This document shows, one piece after another, positions 1 to 8,482 of a DNA stretch of 64,000 nucleotides. The notes beneath the pieces are model-generated. The model saw only the letters and a program-made list of their open reading frames with translations. It made no database searches and was not told the origin of the DNA. Location: NCBI GenBank assembly GCA_946480785.1, contig CAMLLD010000010.1, positions 30,535 to 94,534 on the forward strand. The letters are read 5' to 3'. Position 1 is the stretch's first letter; every line of letters begins with the position of its first letter. Made by a program: the position numbers and the translations under genes. This DNA comes from an uncultured Blastocatellia bacterium (GTDB taxonomy: Bacteria; Acidobacteriota; Blastocatellia; Pyrinomonadales; Pyrinomonadaceae).

Positions 1-35
1 AAATGATTTTAAGTGAGACGCGCTAAGTGTAAGTA

Positions 36-65
36 TTGACACGCCAAACTTCGCGCGGGTAACAT
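36..65 (+). promoter_or_regulatory. sigma70-type promoter for the MerR-like gene
   Basis: TTGACA at 36-41 and TAACAT at 60-65 are separated by 18 bp. They lie about 105 bp ahead of the MerR-type start at 171. The -35 is a perfect match and the -10 matches four of six consensus positions. The remaining leader to 170 shows no clear hairpin. Confidence 0.5.
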
Positions 66-170
66 ACGACCTCGACGCACGGCTGCTGGCAGACTTGCCG
101 TAGACTTCCAACTTTCGCGACACCCGATACAAGAGCCAGCTCAGCAACTCAACTTGAGAATTTTGACCGC

Positions 171-650
171 ATGAGTCGTCCTGCTGTGGCTATACCTGAA
201 AAACTATTCTTTAAGATTGGTGAGGTATGTGAGCTTGCCGGTGTGCAGGCGCACGTGCTGCGTTATTGGGAATCTGAGTTTCCGATGCTTGCGCCGCAGA
301 AGAACCGCGCCGGGCAGCGTGTGTATCGCAAGCGCGACGTGGAGATGGCGCTGCGGATCAAGGAACTGCTTTACGAGGACCAGTACACGATTGCCGGGGC
401 GAAGAAGCGGCTCACGAATGAGTTGCGTGGCGGTGGGAAGTTGAAGGTGAATGGCGATGAGGATGGTCAGGTAGTAAGTGAGCTGTCGTCTGCCGACACT
501 GAAAGTTTTACACCAGCGCCGTCGAGTTTTTCGCCGGGCGTCGCGCCATTGGCTACGGAAGAGAGGCAGCGCTTGAAACAGTTCGCCGCGGAGTTGCGGG
601 AGTTGTTGTCGCTACTCGAGCAGCACGAAACAAAGCGCGAGACGAAGTGA
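171..650 (+). CDS. MerR-family transcriptional regulator
   Basis: A 159-residue protein. Residues about 13-80 form a MerR winged helix-turn-helix: the stretch with FKIGEVCELAGV, then LRYWESEFP and RAGQRVYRKRDVE, is the classic DNA-binding core in which the helix-turn-helix is followed by the Y-x-x-x-D/E-V wing. The C-terminal part is low-complexity (Ser/Pro/Thr-rich, about 105-130) and ends in a Leu-rich helix that could dimerise. There are no Cys pairs typical of metal-sensing MerR proteins, so the inducer is unknown. Small MerR proteins of this kind are common single-gene regulators in Acidobacteria and Deltaproteobacteria. It is followed by a repeat cluster and a tRNA gene, so it is probably monocistronic. 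Confidence 0.85.
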   Translation: MSRPAVAIPEKLFFKIGEVCELAGVQAHVLRYWESEFPMLAPQKNRAGQRVYRKRDVEMALRIKELLYEDQYTIAGAKKRLTNELRGGGKLKVNGDEDGQVVSELSSADTESFTPAPSSFSPGVAPLATEERQRLKQFAAELRELLSLLEQHETKRETK

Positions 651-651
651 G

Positions 652-680
652 CCACAGATGAACACAGATTCAACACGGAT
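652..680 (+). repeat. CACAGAT/AACAC-type dispersed intergenic motif
   Basis: Directly after the MerR stop codon the DNA reads as a run of imperfect ~10-bp units (CACAGATGAA, CACAGATTCAA, CACGGAT). Close relatives occur after sucD (10229-10247) and after the M28 peptidase gene (20081-20100). All sit immediately behind stop codons. Confidence 0.5.
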
Positions 681-690
681 CGAACGTCAG

Positions 691-750
691 GTGCGATGGT
701 GTTAGAGAAAGCGCGACGGTGTTAGAGAAATAGCGACGGTATTAGAGAAG
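691..750 (+). repeat. three tandem 20-bp repeats ahead of tRNA-Pro
   Basis: Three back-to-back 20-bp units (691-710, 711-730, 731-750) share the core GCGACGGTGTTAGAGAA with one to three differences each. They end 48 bp before the tRNA. No unique spacers separate them, so this is not a CRISPR array. Their role is unknown; they could be slipped-strand duplications or binding sites. Confidence 0.8.
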
Positions 751-797
751 CGCGGCGTTTGACAATTTGTTATTTGCACGATAGTAACTCAGGGAGA

Positions 798-874
798 CGG
801 GACGTGGCGCAGCCTGGTAGCGCGCACGCTTGGGGTGCGTGAGGTCGCTGGTTCGAATCCAGTCGTCCCGACCA
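798..874 (+). tRNA. tRNA-Pro, anticodon GGG
   Basis: A complete cloverleaf can be folded by eye. The 7-bp acceptor stem pairs CGGGACG with CGTCCCG, the D stem is GCGC/GCGC, and the anticodon stem CACGC/GCGTG closes a seven-base loop TTGGGGT whose middle triplet is GGG. The T-arm contains GGTTCGAATCC. The 3' ACCA is encoded in the genome. A GGG anticodon reads CCC and CCU proline codons. It is followed at once by an intrinsic terminator, so it is an independent transcription unit. Confidence 0.95.
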
Positions 875-890
875 TTTCTTGATCCATCAA

Positions 891-917
891 AACGGCTGCC
901 GTCTGGCAGCCGTTTTT
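891..917 (+). terminator. intrinsic terminator of the tRNA-Pro gene
   Basis: AACGGCTGCC (891-900) pairs perfectly with GGCAGCCGTT (905-914) around a GTCT loop, and the stem runs into a short T tract. It starts 17 bp after the tRNA. Confidence 0.85.
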
Positions 918-957
918 GTGTTATTGAGTGGTTAGCAGGTTTGAGGGAGCGTCGCCG

Positions 958-1572
958 ATGAACCGACCAGACACCAATCACATCGCCGCTGATTTCGGTG
1001 TGCTGGGGTGGTTTTTGCTGATCGGATTGCTCTCGGGTTTATTGTTCGCGTTCCTCGTTAGCAGACCGTCGTGGCAGTCGTTCTTTTTCTTCAAAGGCGA
1101 CAAGTTTCTGATCGCGCGGTATTCATACTGGTGTTCGTTGAGTCTCGCTCAGCTTTTGAGTCTAAGCGGAGCTTACGCGGTTTGCGTTGCCAGGCGTTTG
1201 CCGGTCGCACGAATTTCGCAATGGCGTCTGCTGCCGGCAGCTTTGATAATCGCGTTAGCTACTCCCGTCTTGTACTTACTGATACCAGTGATGAACGACT
1301 TGGAGTGGGATTTAATCGTGGCGCCGTTGGCTTTTCTGTTCCTACTCTCAGTTGCGCTCTGTGTTGTTTCCGGTAATTTGAAGTGGCTTCCGCTCGCTGT
1401 CGTTTGGACTTTATTCTTCACCGCGATTGGTGTCGGAATCATTTACGTGTGCGTCCGAATGGTTAAACCAGATGACTATTACACCTTCGTTCAATGGCCG
1501 GTGGTGTTTGCGATGATTGGTTTGTCGTTTGGCAGTTGGCTGATTTTGCGCCGACGTTGGAGTGTGAAGTGA
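958..1572 (+). CDS. polytopic membrane protein of unknown function
   Basis: A 204-residue protein. The ATG at 958 is preferred over the upstream in-frame ATG at 928 because GAGGGAG lies about 8 bp upstream of it. About six hydrophobic segments are visible (near residues 15-35, 60-85, 100-120, 125-145, 150-175 and 180-200), with a final Arg-rich tail RRRWSVK, so it is an inner-membrane protein with few soluble loops. No known family is recognised. GC content is visibly lower than in the genes to the right. Its stop codon overlaps the GTG start of the next gene, so the two are probably co-translated. Confidence 0.7.
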   Translation: MNRPDTNHIAADFGVLGWFLLIGLLSGLLFAFLVSRPSWQSFFFFKGDKFLIARYSYWCSLSLAQLLSLSGAYAVCVARRLPVARISQWRLLPAALIIALATPVLYLLIPVMNDLEWDLIVAPLAFLFLLSVALCVVSGNLKWLPLAVVWTLFFTAIGVGIIYVCVRMVKPDDYYTFVQWPVVFAMIGLSFGSWLILRRRWSVK

Positions 1573-2039
1573 AGACTTACCAGCGAACACTCTCGAACCT
1601 GGAGAAGTCGCGGCTGAAGCGGAGCGTTCCGTGGTTCGGTAAACGTAGGCGAGATAGACTCGCGGATATCGAACAAGGCTTGGTTGAGATCCATGAGTTT
1701 GACATCCATCGCGTGTGGGACATAAACGGCTGCCGCCCGCCGTGCTGCCCGTTCACGATCCTGTTTGAAACTACTGACCAGATGTTCGTTTTCGTCGAGA
1801 GTTGGGCACGAATCGAGCGGCAGGAAAGCTCCCACGGCGAGAGTAAATTGGTAATTGAATCCACTCCGACACTGAAGCGCCTTATCAAATGCACAGTCGA
1901 AGGTCTCAGGCCGATAAAGCACACTGAGGAGCTACGGGAGTTCAATGAGTTTTTCGAAATTACCGATGACGCTGAATGGCGGATCTTTAAGAAAGCTGAA
2001 ATGCCCGACGAGGTTATCGCAACGCTTGAGGCTGCCTAA
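1569..2039 (+). CDS. hypothetical protein coupled to the membrane protein upstream
   Basis: A 156-residue soluble protein. The longer reading frame from 1494 would overlap the previous gene by almost 80 bp. The GTG at 1569, which overlaps the preceding TGA in a GTGA arrangement, is the more natural start. The sequence has a basic N-terminus (KSRLKRSVPWFGKRRR), a stretch that alternates hydrophobic and charged residues, and a CCPF motif. No domain is recognised and there is no signal peptide. Its 3' end overlaps the convergent small membrane gene by 26 bp. Confidence 0.6.
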   Translation: MKTYQRTLSNLEKSRLKRSVPWFGKRRRDRLADIEQGLVEIHEFDIHRVWDINGCRPPCCPFTILFETTDQMFVFVESWARIERQESSHGESKLVIESTPTLKRLIKCTVEGLRPIKHTEELREFNEFFEITDDAEWRIFKKAEMPDEVIATLEAA

Positions 2040-2208
2040 CCTTCTTCCGCAGCAGCAATAGCACTCCGAAAGTGAAGAACAACGCGGTTACGACCGCATA
2101 TGCAAAGCCCGGTTTGCCTCGTCCTGTCGACCTCAGGACAAACTCGTGAAGCGCGTTAACGACCCCGAGAATGATCAAACAACCGCCGGCAAGTTTGTTA
2201 ACGTCCAT
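2014..2208 (-). CDS. small two-helix membrane protein
   Basis: A 64-residue protein with two hydrophobic segments, about 6-20 and 36-55, joined by a Gly/Arg loop and ending in a basic tail LLRKKVRQPQ. This gives a helical-hairpin topology with a cytoplasmic C-terminus. The ATG is preceded by GGGGAGGAG at good spacing, which supports it as a real gene despite its size. It converges on the hypothetical gene at 1569. Function unknown. Confidence 0.6.
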   Translation of the reverse strand: MDVNKLAGGCLIILGVVNALHEFVLRSTGRGKPGFAYAVVTALFFTFGVLLLLRKKVRQPQALR

Positions 2209-2326
2209 ACACTCCTCCCCTCAAGTAATACTTTAGACAAGCGGTCGTCAAAAAAGTTCCAAAGGCGATGATGAATGGTAGTATTCTTCGCCTTATCTCA
2301 AAACCTCAAGAGCTAAAGGAACAGTT

Positions 2327-3601
2327 ATGAAAACCACTTCACGAAGCCTCGCTATAGCAGTTGCAGTCCTTTCATTCACCTTGCCGGCAATGGCCCAGGC
2401 GCAAAGAAGAATTGACGCGGCCGGAATTCTGAACAACATGCTCGGCGTGTATTCCCGCCTGACGTCTTACCAGGACGAAGGGATTCTAGTCACCACGAAC
2501 GATGAGCCAACCGGCGGGACCATTGAAAAGATCCCGTTCAAAACGTTCTTCAAACGTCCCAACCTGTTTCGGTTTGAATGGACCGAGTTCGGAATCACAA
2601 AGTTAGGAAGGAAAAACGTTGTCTGGTCCAATGGCAAGGAGTCGTTTACCTATTGGGAGCCGGACAACTATGAGAAAGAGGAATCTCTGGACATGGCCGT
2701 TGCGGGCGCTACCGGAATCTCTCGCGGAACAGTTAATACCATTACGACGATGCTGTTGGGGGATGAGTATGGTGCTTTGCTTGTGACGCGGTTGGTGAAA
2801 CCTTCGCTACTGGGAGAAGACGTGTTCGACGGCGTGCGTTGTTTCCATATCAAAGCAACCGAGGCTGAAGATTCGGTCGAATTGTGGATCGGTAAAAATG
2901 ACTTTCTTTTGCGCAAGGTCAGACGAGAAACGAAAGAGAACGACGGAATTACGATCGAAGAAGAGATTAGAAGAAACATTAAGGCAGATCAGCCAGTTCC
3001 CGAGGTTGTATTCAACTATCAGCCGCCTATCCCGCTGACGACTCGAAAAGACACTGACGTTGACGTCAGTAAGTTGCTCAATCCCGGACCGCCGGTCTGG
3101 ACTGAGTTCGAATCAAAGGAAGGACGTTTTAGCATTCTGTTACCGGAGAAACCGACCTCACAAGCGTCCACCGTTGAAGTGTCGCAGGGACGCTTCGAGC
3201 AACGCGCCTTTATCGCATCACATCTCCCGCTCGTGTGTACGATCACCTACACGGATTTTCCCAAAGAGGCATTGGTGGCCAACGACGTCGATGGTTTGTT
3301 CGATGGCGTAAGGGACGAAGTTATCAAGGGGGTTGGGGGTAAATTGGCAAGCGAAAACAAGCTGGTGCTGGACGGTAACGCAGGACGGGAAATCAAAGTG
3401 CATATGTTTCGTGGGGATCTTCGTCTGCGGCTGTACCTTGTTGGCGATCGGCTTTATGTGTTGTCGTTGCTCAACGTGGAGAAGGTTTTCTCGTCCGATG
3501 AAGAACCTAATAAATTTTTCTCCTCCTTCAAATTGCATTCTACGGTCAAGACGATTGCGGCCCGCCAACGGCCTTCACTCGACCTAAAACGCCTAAAGTA
3601 A
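2327..3601 (+). CDS. secreted LolA-like (DUF2092-type) protein
   Basis: A 424-residue protein with an N-terminal signal peptide (basic start, hydrophobic run to about residue 22, AMAQAQ cleavage region). Residues about 30-240 resemble the LolA/DUF2092 fold: an early region of the type ...MLGVYSRLTSYQDEG, then FKRPNLFRFEW and a VELWIGKNDFLLRKV strand pair, as in outer-membrane lipoprotein-sorting relatives. Residues about 265-410 form a second module beginning FESKEGRFSILLPEKP that is seen in secreted proteins of Planctomycetes and Acidobacteria. It probably acts in the periplasm. AAAGGA precedes the ATG at 6-bp spacing. Function unknown beyond the fold. Confidence 0.7.
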   Translation: MKTTSRSLAIAVAVLSFTLPAMAQAQRRIDAAGILNNMLGVYSRLTSYQDEGILVTTNDEPTGGTIEKIPFKTFFKRPNLFRFEWTEFGITKLGRKNVVWSNGKESFTYWEPDNYEKEESLDMAVAGATGISRGTVNTITTMLLGDEYGALLVTRLVKPSLLGEDVFDGVRCFHIKATEAEDSVELWIGKNDFLLRKVRRETKENDGITIEEEIRRNIKADQPVPEVVFNYQPPIPLTTRKDTDVDVSKLLNPGPPVWTEFESKEGRFSILLPEKPTSQASTVEVSQGRFEQRAFIASHLPLVCTITYTDFPKEALVANDVDGLFDGVRDEVIKGVGGKLASENKLVLDGNAGREIKVHMFRGDLRLRLYLVGDRLYVLSLLNVEKVFSSDEEPNKFFSSFKLHSTVKTIAARQRPSLDLKRLK

Positions 3602-3661
3602 AAACCAATCAGAGATGAACGGAGCCGCGCAAATGCGAATAACATCGCCAGCGCGCCTCAT

Positions 3662-4906
3662 ATGCTTGAACTGATCTTCCTCTTCATCGTCATACCGCGA
3701 CGTATGAGCCGGTTGGCTCGGGAGCGCAACCGGAGTGCGCTGAAGTGGAGTTTGGCCACGATGGGCGTCTGGGTGGGCGTAGAGTTCGTTGTTAGCTTCC
3801 TGCTGGTTATCTTGATCTTTTTCTCTTCAGCCGCGTTTGGTGTGCCGGAAAACCCGGAGACTGTGTCAGAGTTGGCGTATATACCGGCGCTGATCTCTGC
3901 TCTCGTGGGCGCCGAGTTCATGATCCGGCGGCTGCGCGCGCTACCGCCCGCGTCGCGCATGCTTGATTATCGTGAAGACGTTGAGATGTTAGAGCGACAA
4001 GAACCCCGCATACTCACAGAGAACGTTATGTCTAACAAGCAGGTTGCGATGTCGAACAAGCAGGTTGTGGCGCCAGATAACACGGCGGTGCGAACCGCTT
4101 TGTGGCGGGCGCTGCACGTAGAATTCGATGCGCCGCCGCACGTGTTTGAAGACACGGTCGGCGTGCTGTTGGCGGCGCCTGATGCTGGTTGGCGCAGTCG
4201 TCCGGACATGAGTCCGTTCACACGACCTTTTCGCGCGTCTATCGTGGCTCGCGCTCGTTTCGTCGAAGACCTTGTCGCAGAAGAAGCGGCGCGTGGCGTC
4301 GAGCAGTACGTGATCCTCGGAGCGGGGCTCGACACGTTTGCTCAGCGACGCCCGGATCTAACCTCTCAGTTGCGCGTGTTCGAGATCGATCAGCCCGGGC
4401 CACAGGAATGGAAGCACCAGCGTCTCATCGAGGTCGGCTTCGGTATTCCGTCGTTTCTGCGGCTGGTGCCTGTGGATTTCGAGGGCGGTGATGCATGGTG
4501 GGACCTGCTGGTCGCGTCAGGGTTCGACGCGACGCGGCCGGCAATTGTGGCGTCGACCGGTGTGAGCATGTATTTAACGCAGGACGCGATCATGGCGACG
4601 CTGCGCCAGGTCGCAGCGCTCGCGCCGGGCTCGACGCTTGTCATGTCGTTCATGCTGCCGATCGAAATGCTGGACGCCGAGATACGTCCCGGCGTCGAGC
4701 GAGCAGCGGAAGGCGCGCGAGCCAGCGGCACTCCTTTCATCAGCTTCTTCACGCCGGACGAAATGCTCGCACTAGCCCGCGCAGCCGGTTTTAAAGAAGT
4801 GAAGCACGTATCGGCGGCCATGCTTGCGGAGCGTTACTTCGCGCACAGGACAGATGGCCTACGTCCGCCCAACAATTCAGAAGAGTTATTGGTGGCAACT
4901 ACATGA
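3662..4906 (+). CDS. membrane-anchored LCM-type SAM methyltransferase (fusion)
   Basis: A 414-residue protein in two parts. Residues 1-110 contain two hydrophobic segments (about 1-12 with 28-60, and a weaker one near 72-88). Residues about 140-405 match the leucine-carboxyl-methyltransferase-like SAM methyltransferases (TIGR00027 type): YVILGAGLDTFAQR is the SAM-binding glycine motif, VFEIDQPGPQEWK the acidic ribose-binding loop, and ASTGVSMYLTQDA the later motif. The methyltransferase alone usually has about 280-300 residues. An internal ATG at 4028 would give 292, so an N-terminal fusion or an internal start are both possible. Its stop overlaps the next ATG by four bases. Confidence 0.75.
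   Translation: MLELIFLFIVIPRRMSRLARERNRSALKWSLATMGVWVGVEFVVSFLLVILIFFSSAAFGVPENPETVSELAYIPALISALVGAEFMIRRLRALPPASRMLDYREDVEMLERQEPRILTENVMSNKQVAMSNKQVVAPDNTAVRTALWRALHVEFDAPPHVFEDTVGVLLAAPDAGWRSRPDMSPFTRPFRASIVARARFVEDLVAEEAARGVEQYVILGAGLDTFAQRRPDLTSQLRVFEIDQPGPQEWKHQRLIEVGFGIPSFLRLVPVDFEGGDAWWDLLVASGFDATRPAIVASTGVSMYLTQDAIMATLRQVAALAPGSTLVMSFMLPIEMLDAEIRPGVERAAEGARASGTPFISFFTPDEMLALARAAGFKEVKHVSAAMLAERYFAHRTDGLRPPNNSEELLVATT
4028..4069 (+). repeat. in-frame 21-bp tandem duplication
   Basis: Two adjacent 21-bp units (4028-4048 and 4049-4069) encode MSNKQVA and MSNKQVV. Each unit starts with ATG, and they sit at the junction between the membrane part and the methyltransferase part of the fused gene. 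Confidence 0.85.
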
Positions 4907-5291
4907 AGCGTACTTGGACCATCATCGGCGTCGCGAATGTGCGTAACAGCTTCAACTGGTACCAGTCGCTGTTGGGTGGGCCAGAGACGTCGCCCGCGCA
5001 TGATTACTTCGGGCAAATCGTTGATGCGGATGGAACGGTGTTGCTGTGCCTGCATGAGTGGGGCGCGCACGAACATCCTTCTTTAACGAGTCCCGATCAC
5101 GCCACGCGGGCAACGGGCTCTTGTTGTTTTTCCGCGTCGACGATTTCGATGCCGCTTTGCAAAGAGCACGCGCGCTGGTCCCGCACTTCGAAGAAGAGCC
5201 GAACCTAAACCCCGCCACGAAGACTATGGAGTTCTCACTCCGCGATCCGGACGGCTACTACGTCACGATTAGCGCGCTTAATCCCCCGTAG
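4903..5291 (+). pseudogene. VOC (glyoxalase/bleomycin-resistance) protein, frameshifted
   Basis: Two overlapping frames together make one complete VOC-fold protein of about 128 residues. The first, from the ATG at 4903 (ATGA overlap with the methyltransferase), carries the first beta-alpha-beta-beta-beta half (VANVRNSFNWYQSLLGG, then VLLCLHEWG). The second frame continues from near 5107 with NGLLLFFRVDDFDAAL and ends [15 protein letters not shown], the usual VOC C-terminal motif. The join needs a one-base correction around 5104-5112. It is either a genuine recent pseudogene or a base-call error; the rest is undamaged, which makes an error or a very recent loss likely. Confidence 0.75.
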
Positions 5292-5306
5292 CAGATCGTC
5301 ACGGGC

Positions 5307-5780
5307 TCACTTGTTGTCGAAGAAGTTTCCTGCTTCGCTGTTCTTGAGCGTGTCGGCATCTTTCAAGTCAGCAATGACGATTGGTGAGGTAAGAGTTTTG
5401 TGCACGGGACACTTGTGCGCGATCTCCTGTAGACGCGCGCGCTGTGCTTCGGTGAGTGGACCAGTGAGACTTACCGCGCGCTCGATGCGATGCACGTAAC
5501 CATCGCCCAAAAGCTCACACTCCGCACAGTCCTTCACATGCACCCGGTTCTGCCGCAAACGCACCGTGACTTTCTCCAGCGGCCACTGCTTACGCCGCGC
5601 GTAAAGCGTCACCGTCATCGAGATGCAACTGCCGAGCGCCGCGAGTACCAGCGTGTAAGGATCGGGACCGGCGTCTTCACCGCCGGCGGCGATCGGCTCG
5701 TCGGTCGTTAGCACATGACCCGCGCCGTAACGCACTTCGTTGCGCAAGTTCGCTTGCGACGTAACGATCACTTCACTCAT
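5307..5780 (-). CDS. OsmC-family peroxiredoxin-like protein
   Basis: A 157-residue protein. The ATG at 5780 is chosen because GGAG lies about 9 bp upstream and OsmC similarity begins with MSEVIVTSQ; the open frame extends upstream only as non-homologous sequence. The family signature is present: [15 protein letters not shown] with the first redox Cys, and KCPVHKTL with the second. OsmC/Ohr-like proteins reduce organic hydroperoxides with this Cys pair, and many are of the general YhfA type. It is transcribed divergently from sucC across a 98-bp gap. Confidence 0.88.
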   Translation of the reverse strand: MSEVIVTSQANLRNEVRYGAGHVLTTDEPIAAGGEDAGPDPYTLVLAALGSCISMTVTLYARRKQWPLEKVTVRLRQNRVHVKDCAECELLGDGYVHRIERAVSLTGPLTEAQRARLQEIAHKCPVHKTLTSPIVIADLKDADTLKNSEAGNFFDNK

Positions 5781-5878
5781 CGTTGTGCTCCGTTTCTGAC
5801 TTTGCGCGTTTAAGCGAAAAACTCTACACTCGACCGCCGTTTGGCAAAACATCAAAAATCGAATACTAAGGCTCGCGC

Positions 5879-7039
5879 ATGAAGATTCACGAATACCAGG
5901 GAAAAGAACTGTTACGAAAATTCGGCGTGCCGGTGCCGCGTGGCATTGTCGCACGCTCGCCCGAAGAGGCGTATCAGGCCGCGAAGGAACTCGGCGGCGA
6001 TGTTGTGGTTGTCAAAGCGCAGATTCACGCCGGCGGCCGCGGCAAAGGCGGCGGCGTCAAACTCGCGCGCAGTGCCGAAGAAGCGCGTGAGATCGCGGCG
6101 CAGATGCTCGGCATGAAGCTCGTCACGCACCAAACGGGGCCCGAGGGCAGAGAAGTCCGCGTGTTGTTGATCGAAGAAGGTTTGCCGATCGATAAGGAGT
6201 TCTATCTCGGTGTTGTGTTGGATCGCACGACCGGGCGGCAGGTGTTCATGGCTTCGTCAGCGGGTGGCATGGACATCGAAGAGGTTGCGGCGCACACGCC
6301 GGAAAAAATTCTGAAAGAGACGATCGATCCGGCGGTTGGTTTTCAGGCGTTTCAGGCGCGCAAACTCGCGTTTGGACTCGGTCTGCCGGGAGCGCTCGTG
6401 AATCAGGCTGTGAAGTTTATGCAGTCGCTCTACACGGCTTACGAACAGATGGATGCTTCGTTGATGGAGATCAATCCGTTTCTGTTGACGAAAGACAACC
6501 GGTTGATCGCGCTCGATGCGAAGGTCAATTTCGACGACAACGCGCTGTTTCGTCACAAAGACTTTCTCGACCTGCGCGACCTCAACGAAGAAGAGCCGCT
6601 CGAGATCGAAGCGTCGAAGTTTGATCTCAACTACATCAAGCTCGACGGCAATATCGCGTGCATGGTGAACGGCGCGGGACTCGCGATGGCGACGATGGAT
6701 ATCATCAAGCTCGCGGGCGGTGAGCCGGCGAATTTTCTCGACGTCGGTGGCGGCGCGTCGCAGGAACGCGTCGAAGCTGCGTTTCGCATTCTGTTAGCGG
6801 ACAAGAACGTGCGCGCGGTTTTGATCAATATCTTCGGCGGGATTGTGCGTTGTGACATGGTGGCGCGTGGTGTGGTCGAGGCGGCGCGAAACCTGGGCAT
6901 TGATGTGCCCGTGGTCGTGCGGCTCGAAGGCACGAACGTCGAAGAGGGCCAGCGCGTGATTCGCGAGTCTGGTCTGAATTTCACTGTAGCCAACGGGATG
7001 AAAGACGCGGCGGAGAAAGTCGTCAGCCTCGCGGCATAA
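5879..7039 (+). CDS. sucC: succinate-CoA ligase (ADP-forming) beta subunit
   Basis: A 386-residue protein of normal family length. It makes the ATP-grasp subunit of succinyl-CoA synthetase, which converts succinyl-CoA to succinate with nucleotide phosphorylation in the TCA cycle. [22 protein letters not shown] is typical of the N-terminus, with the ATP-grasp loop [11 protein letters not shown] at about 50-60. In the C-terminal ligase domain, FLDVGGGAS and [11 protein letters not shown] are conserved. The alpha subunit gene is 2.3 kb downstream rather than adjacent, with three other genes between. Confidence 0.97.
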   Translation: MKIHEYQGKELLRKFGVPVPRGIVARSPEEAYQAAKELGGDVVVVKAQIHAGGRGKGGGVKLARSAEEAREIAAQMLGMKLVTHQTGPEGREVRVLLIEEGLPIDKEFYLGVVLDRTTGRQVFMASSAGGMDIEEVAAHTPEKILKETIDPAVGFQAFQARKLAFGLGLPGALVNQAVKFMQSLYTAYEQMDASLMEINPFLLTKDNRLIALDAKVNFDDNALFRHKDFLDLRDLNEEEPLEIEASKFDLNYIKLDGNIACMVNGAGLAMATMDIIKLAGGEPANFLDVGGGASQERVEAAFRILLADKNVRAVLINIFGGIVRCDMVARGVVEAARNLGIDVPVVVRLEGTNVEEGQRVIRESGLNFTVANGMKDAAEKVVSLAA

Positions 7040-7053
7040 TTCAAGGAGCAGCA

Positions 7054-8457
7054 TTGGCAAGCATTTCATTTTGGGGTGGCGTGGGGACCGTCACCGGTTC
7101 GAAGTACCTGCTTGAAACCGACAAAGCACGCGTGCTTGTCGACTGCGGCATGTTCCAGGGCCTCAAGGAACTGCGCGAACGGAACTGGCAGGAGCCGCCG
7201 TTCGATACGCGTTCCGTGCAAGCCGTGCTCATCACGCACGCGCACATCGATCACACCGGCTACTTGCCGCGACTTGTTAAGCAGGGCTTTCATGGTCCAA
7301 TTTACTGTTCGCGCGGCACCGCGGATTTGTTGAAGATCCTTTTGCCCGACGCGGGCAGGTTACAGGAAGAAGACGCCGATTATCGCAATCGTCACAACCT
7401 GACTGAACACAAACCCGCGCTGCCGCTCTACACGGAAGAGGACGCGTTTGCTTCGCTCGAGTTGATCCGTCCAGTCGCGAACGATGGCGACGGTATCGAA
7501 GTCGCGTCCGGCGTTCGCGCCAGTTTCAAAACAGCGGGCCACATACTCGGCTCTAGCATGGTGCTCGTCACGCTCGACGACGCGGGCGCTGACGGCAAGG
7601 GACGCCGCGTGCTCTTCTCTGGGGATCTTGGTCATTACGATCAACCGATCATTCGCGATCCGGTACCGCCGCCGGCGTGCGACTACCTCGTGGTTGAATC
7701 AACCTACGGCGATCGACTTCACGATCCGGAAGATCCGAAAGTCGCGCTCGCGAAGATCATCAACGACGCCGCGCAACGTAACGCGCCCGTGTTGATTCCC
7801 GCGTTCGCGGTCGGACGCACGCAGGAGATTGTTTACCTGATTCGCGAGCTCGAAGACGAGAAAGCGATTCCGGTGTTGCCGGTGAGTGTCGACTCGCCGA
7901 TGGCGGCTGCTGCGACCAACGCGTATGCGAATCGCAAAGAGGAGCACGACGAGGAATACGCGACTGTGCTGAAGGGAAATCAGCACCCGCTGCGCACGCA
8001 TTCAATGGTCACCGCTTCGTCGCGCGAAGAGTCGAAACGGCTGAACGGCCAGAAGGGTGCGCGCGTGATCATCAGCGCCTCGGGAATGATGACTGGCGGC
8101 CGGGTGTTGCATCACGCGTTGCGCCTCGTACCCGACCCGGAGGCGACGATAGTTTTCGTTGGTTACCAGGCGGCGGGCACGATTGGCCGTCGCATCCTCG
8201 ACGGCGAACACGAAGTAAAGATCATGAAGCAGTGGGTGCCGGTGCGTTGCCGTGTCGCGAAGATCGGCGGCTTCTCCGCGCACGCGGATTGGAAAGAAGT
8301 TTTGCGCTGGCTGGAGGGCATGCAGGGCGCTCCGCGGCGCACCTTCCTGACCCACGGCGAACCCGACGCGGCAAACGCCATGGCCGCGCACATCAAAGAG
8401 CGCTTCGGCTGGAACGTGGAAGTCCCGCAATACGCCGAGCGCTTTGAGTTGGTGTAG
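7054..8457 (+). CDS. beta-CASP metallo-beta-lactamase RNA-processing protein
   Basis: A 467-residue protein starting with TTG, preceded by AAGGAG at good spacing. Residues 1-200 carry the MBL zinc site: THAHIDHTGY at 61-70 (H62, H64, D66, H67), a distal His in AGHILGS and the Asp of FSGDLGH. The beta-CASP insert includes PAFAVGRTQEI and VSVDSPMA. The C-terminal motif GGFSAHADWKEVL and the final HGEPDA are those of RNA-acting members related to CPSF-73/YsfX-type nucleases. It is predicted to be a cytoplasmic ribonuclease; the substrate is not known. It lies 14 bp after sucC. Confidence 0.9.
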   Translation: MASISFWGGVGTVTGSKYLLETDKARVLVDCGMFQGLKELRERNWQEPPFDTRSVQAVLITHAHIDHTGYLPRLVKQGFHGPIYCSRGTADLLKILLPDAGRLQEEDADYRNRHNLTEHKPALPLYTEEDAFASLELIRPVANDGDGIEVASGVRASFKTAGHILGSSMVLVTLDDAGADGKGRRVLFSGDLGHYDQPIIRDPVPPPACDYLVVESTYGDRLHDPEDPKVALAKIINDAAQRNAPVLIPAFAVGRTQEIVYLIRELEDEKAIPVLPVSVDSPMAAAATNAYANRKEEHDEEYATVLKGNQHPLRTHSMVTASSREESKRLNGQKGARVIISASGMMTGGRVLHHALRLVPDPEATIVFVGYQAAGTIGRRILDGEHEVKIMKQWVPVRCRVAKIGGFSAHADWKEVLRWLEGMQGAPRRTFLTHGEPDAANAMAAHIKERFGWNVEVPQYAERFELV

Positions 8458-8482
8458 GTTAAACTAATCGCGGAACATTGCG

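Noticed and set aside
691..750. CRISPR array
   Set aside because: Repeats are directly adjacent with no spacers and no cas genes are near.
742..981. 79-residue minus-strand open frame across the tRNA-Pro gene
   Set aside because: It contains WIRTSDL and ARYQAAPRP, the well-known artefact of translating the antisense of a tRNA. The tRNA is real; this frame is not.
4903..5291. two separate small genes
   Set aside because: Each half lacks one part of the VOC fold, and together they make one full-length protein.
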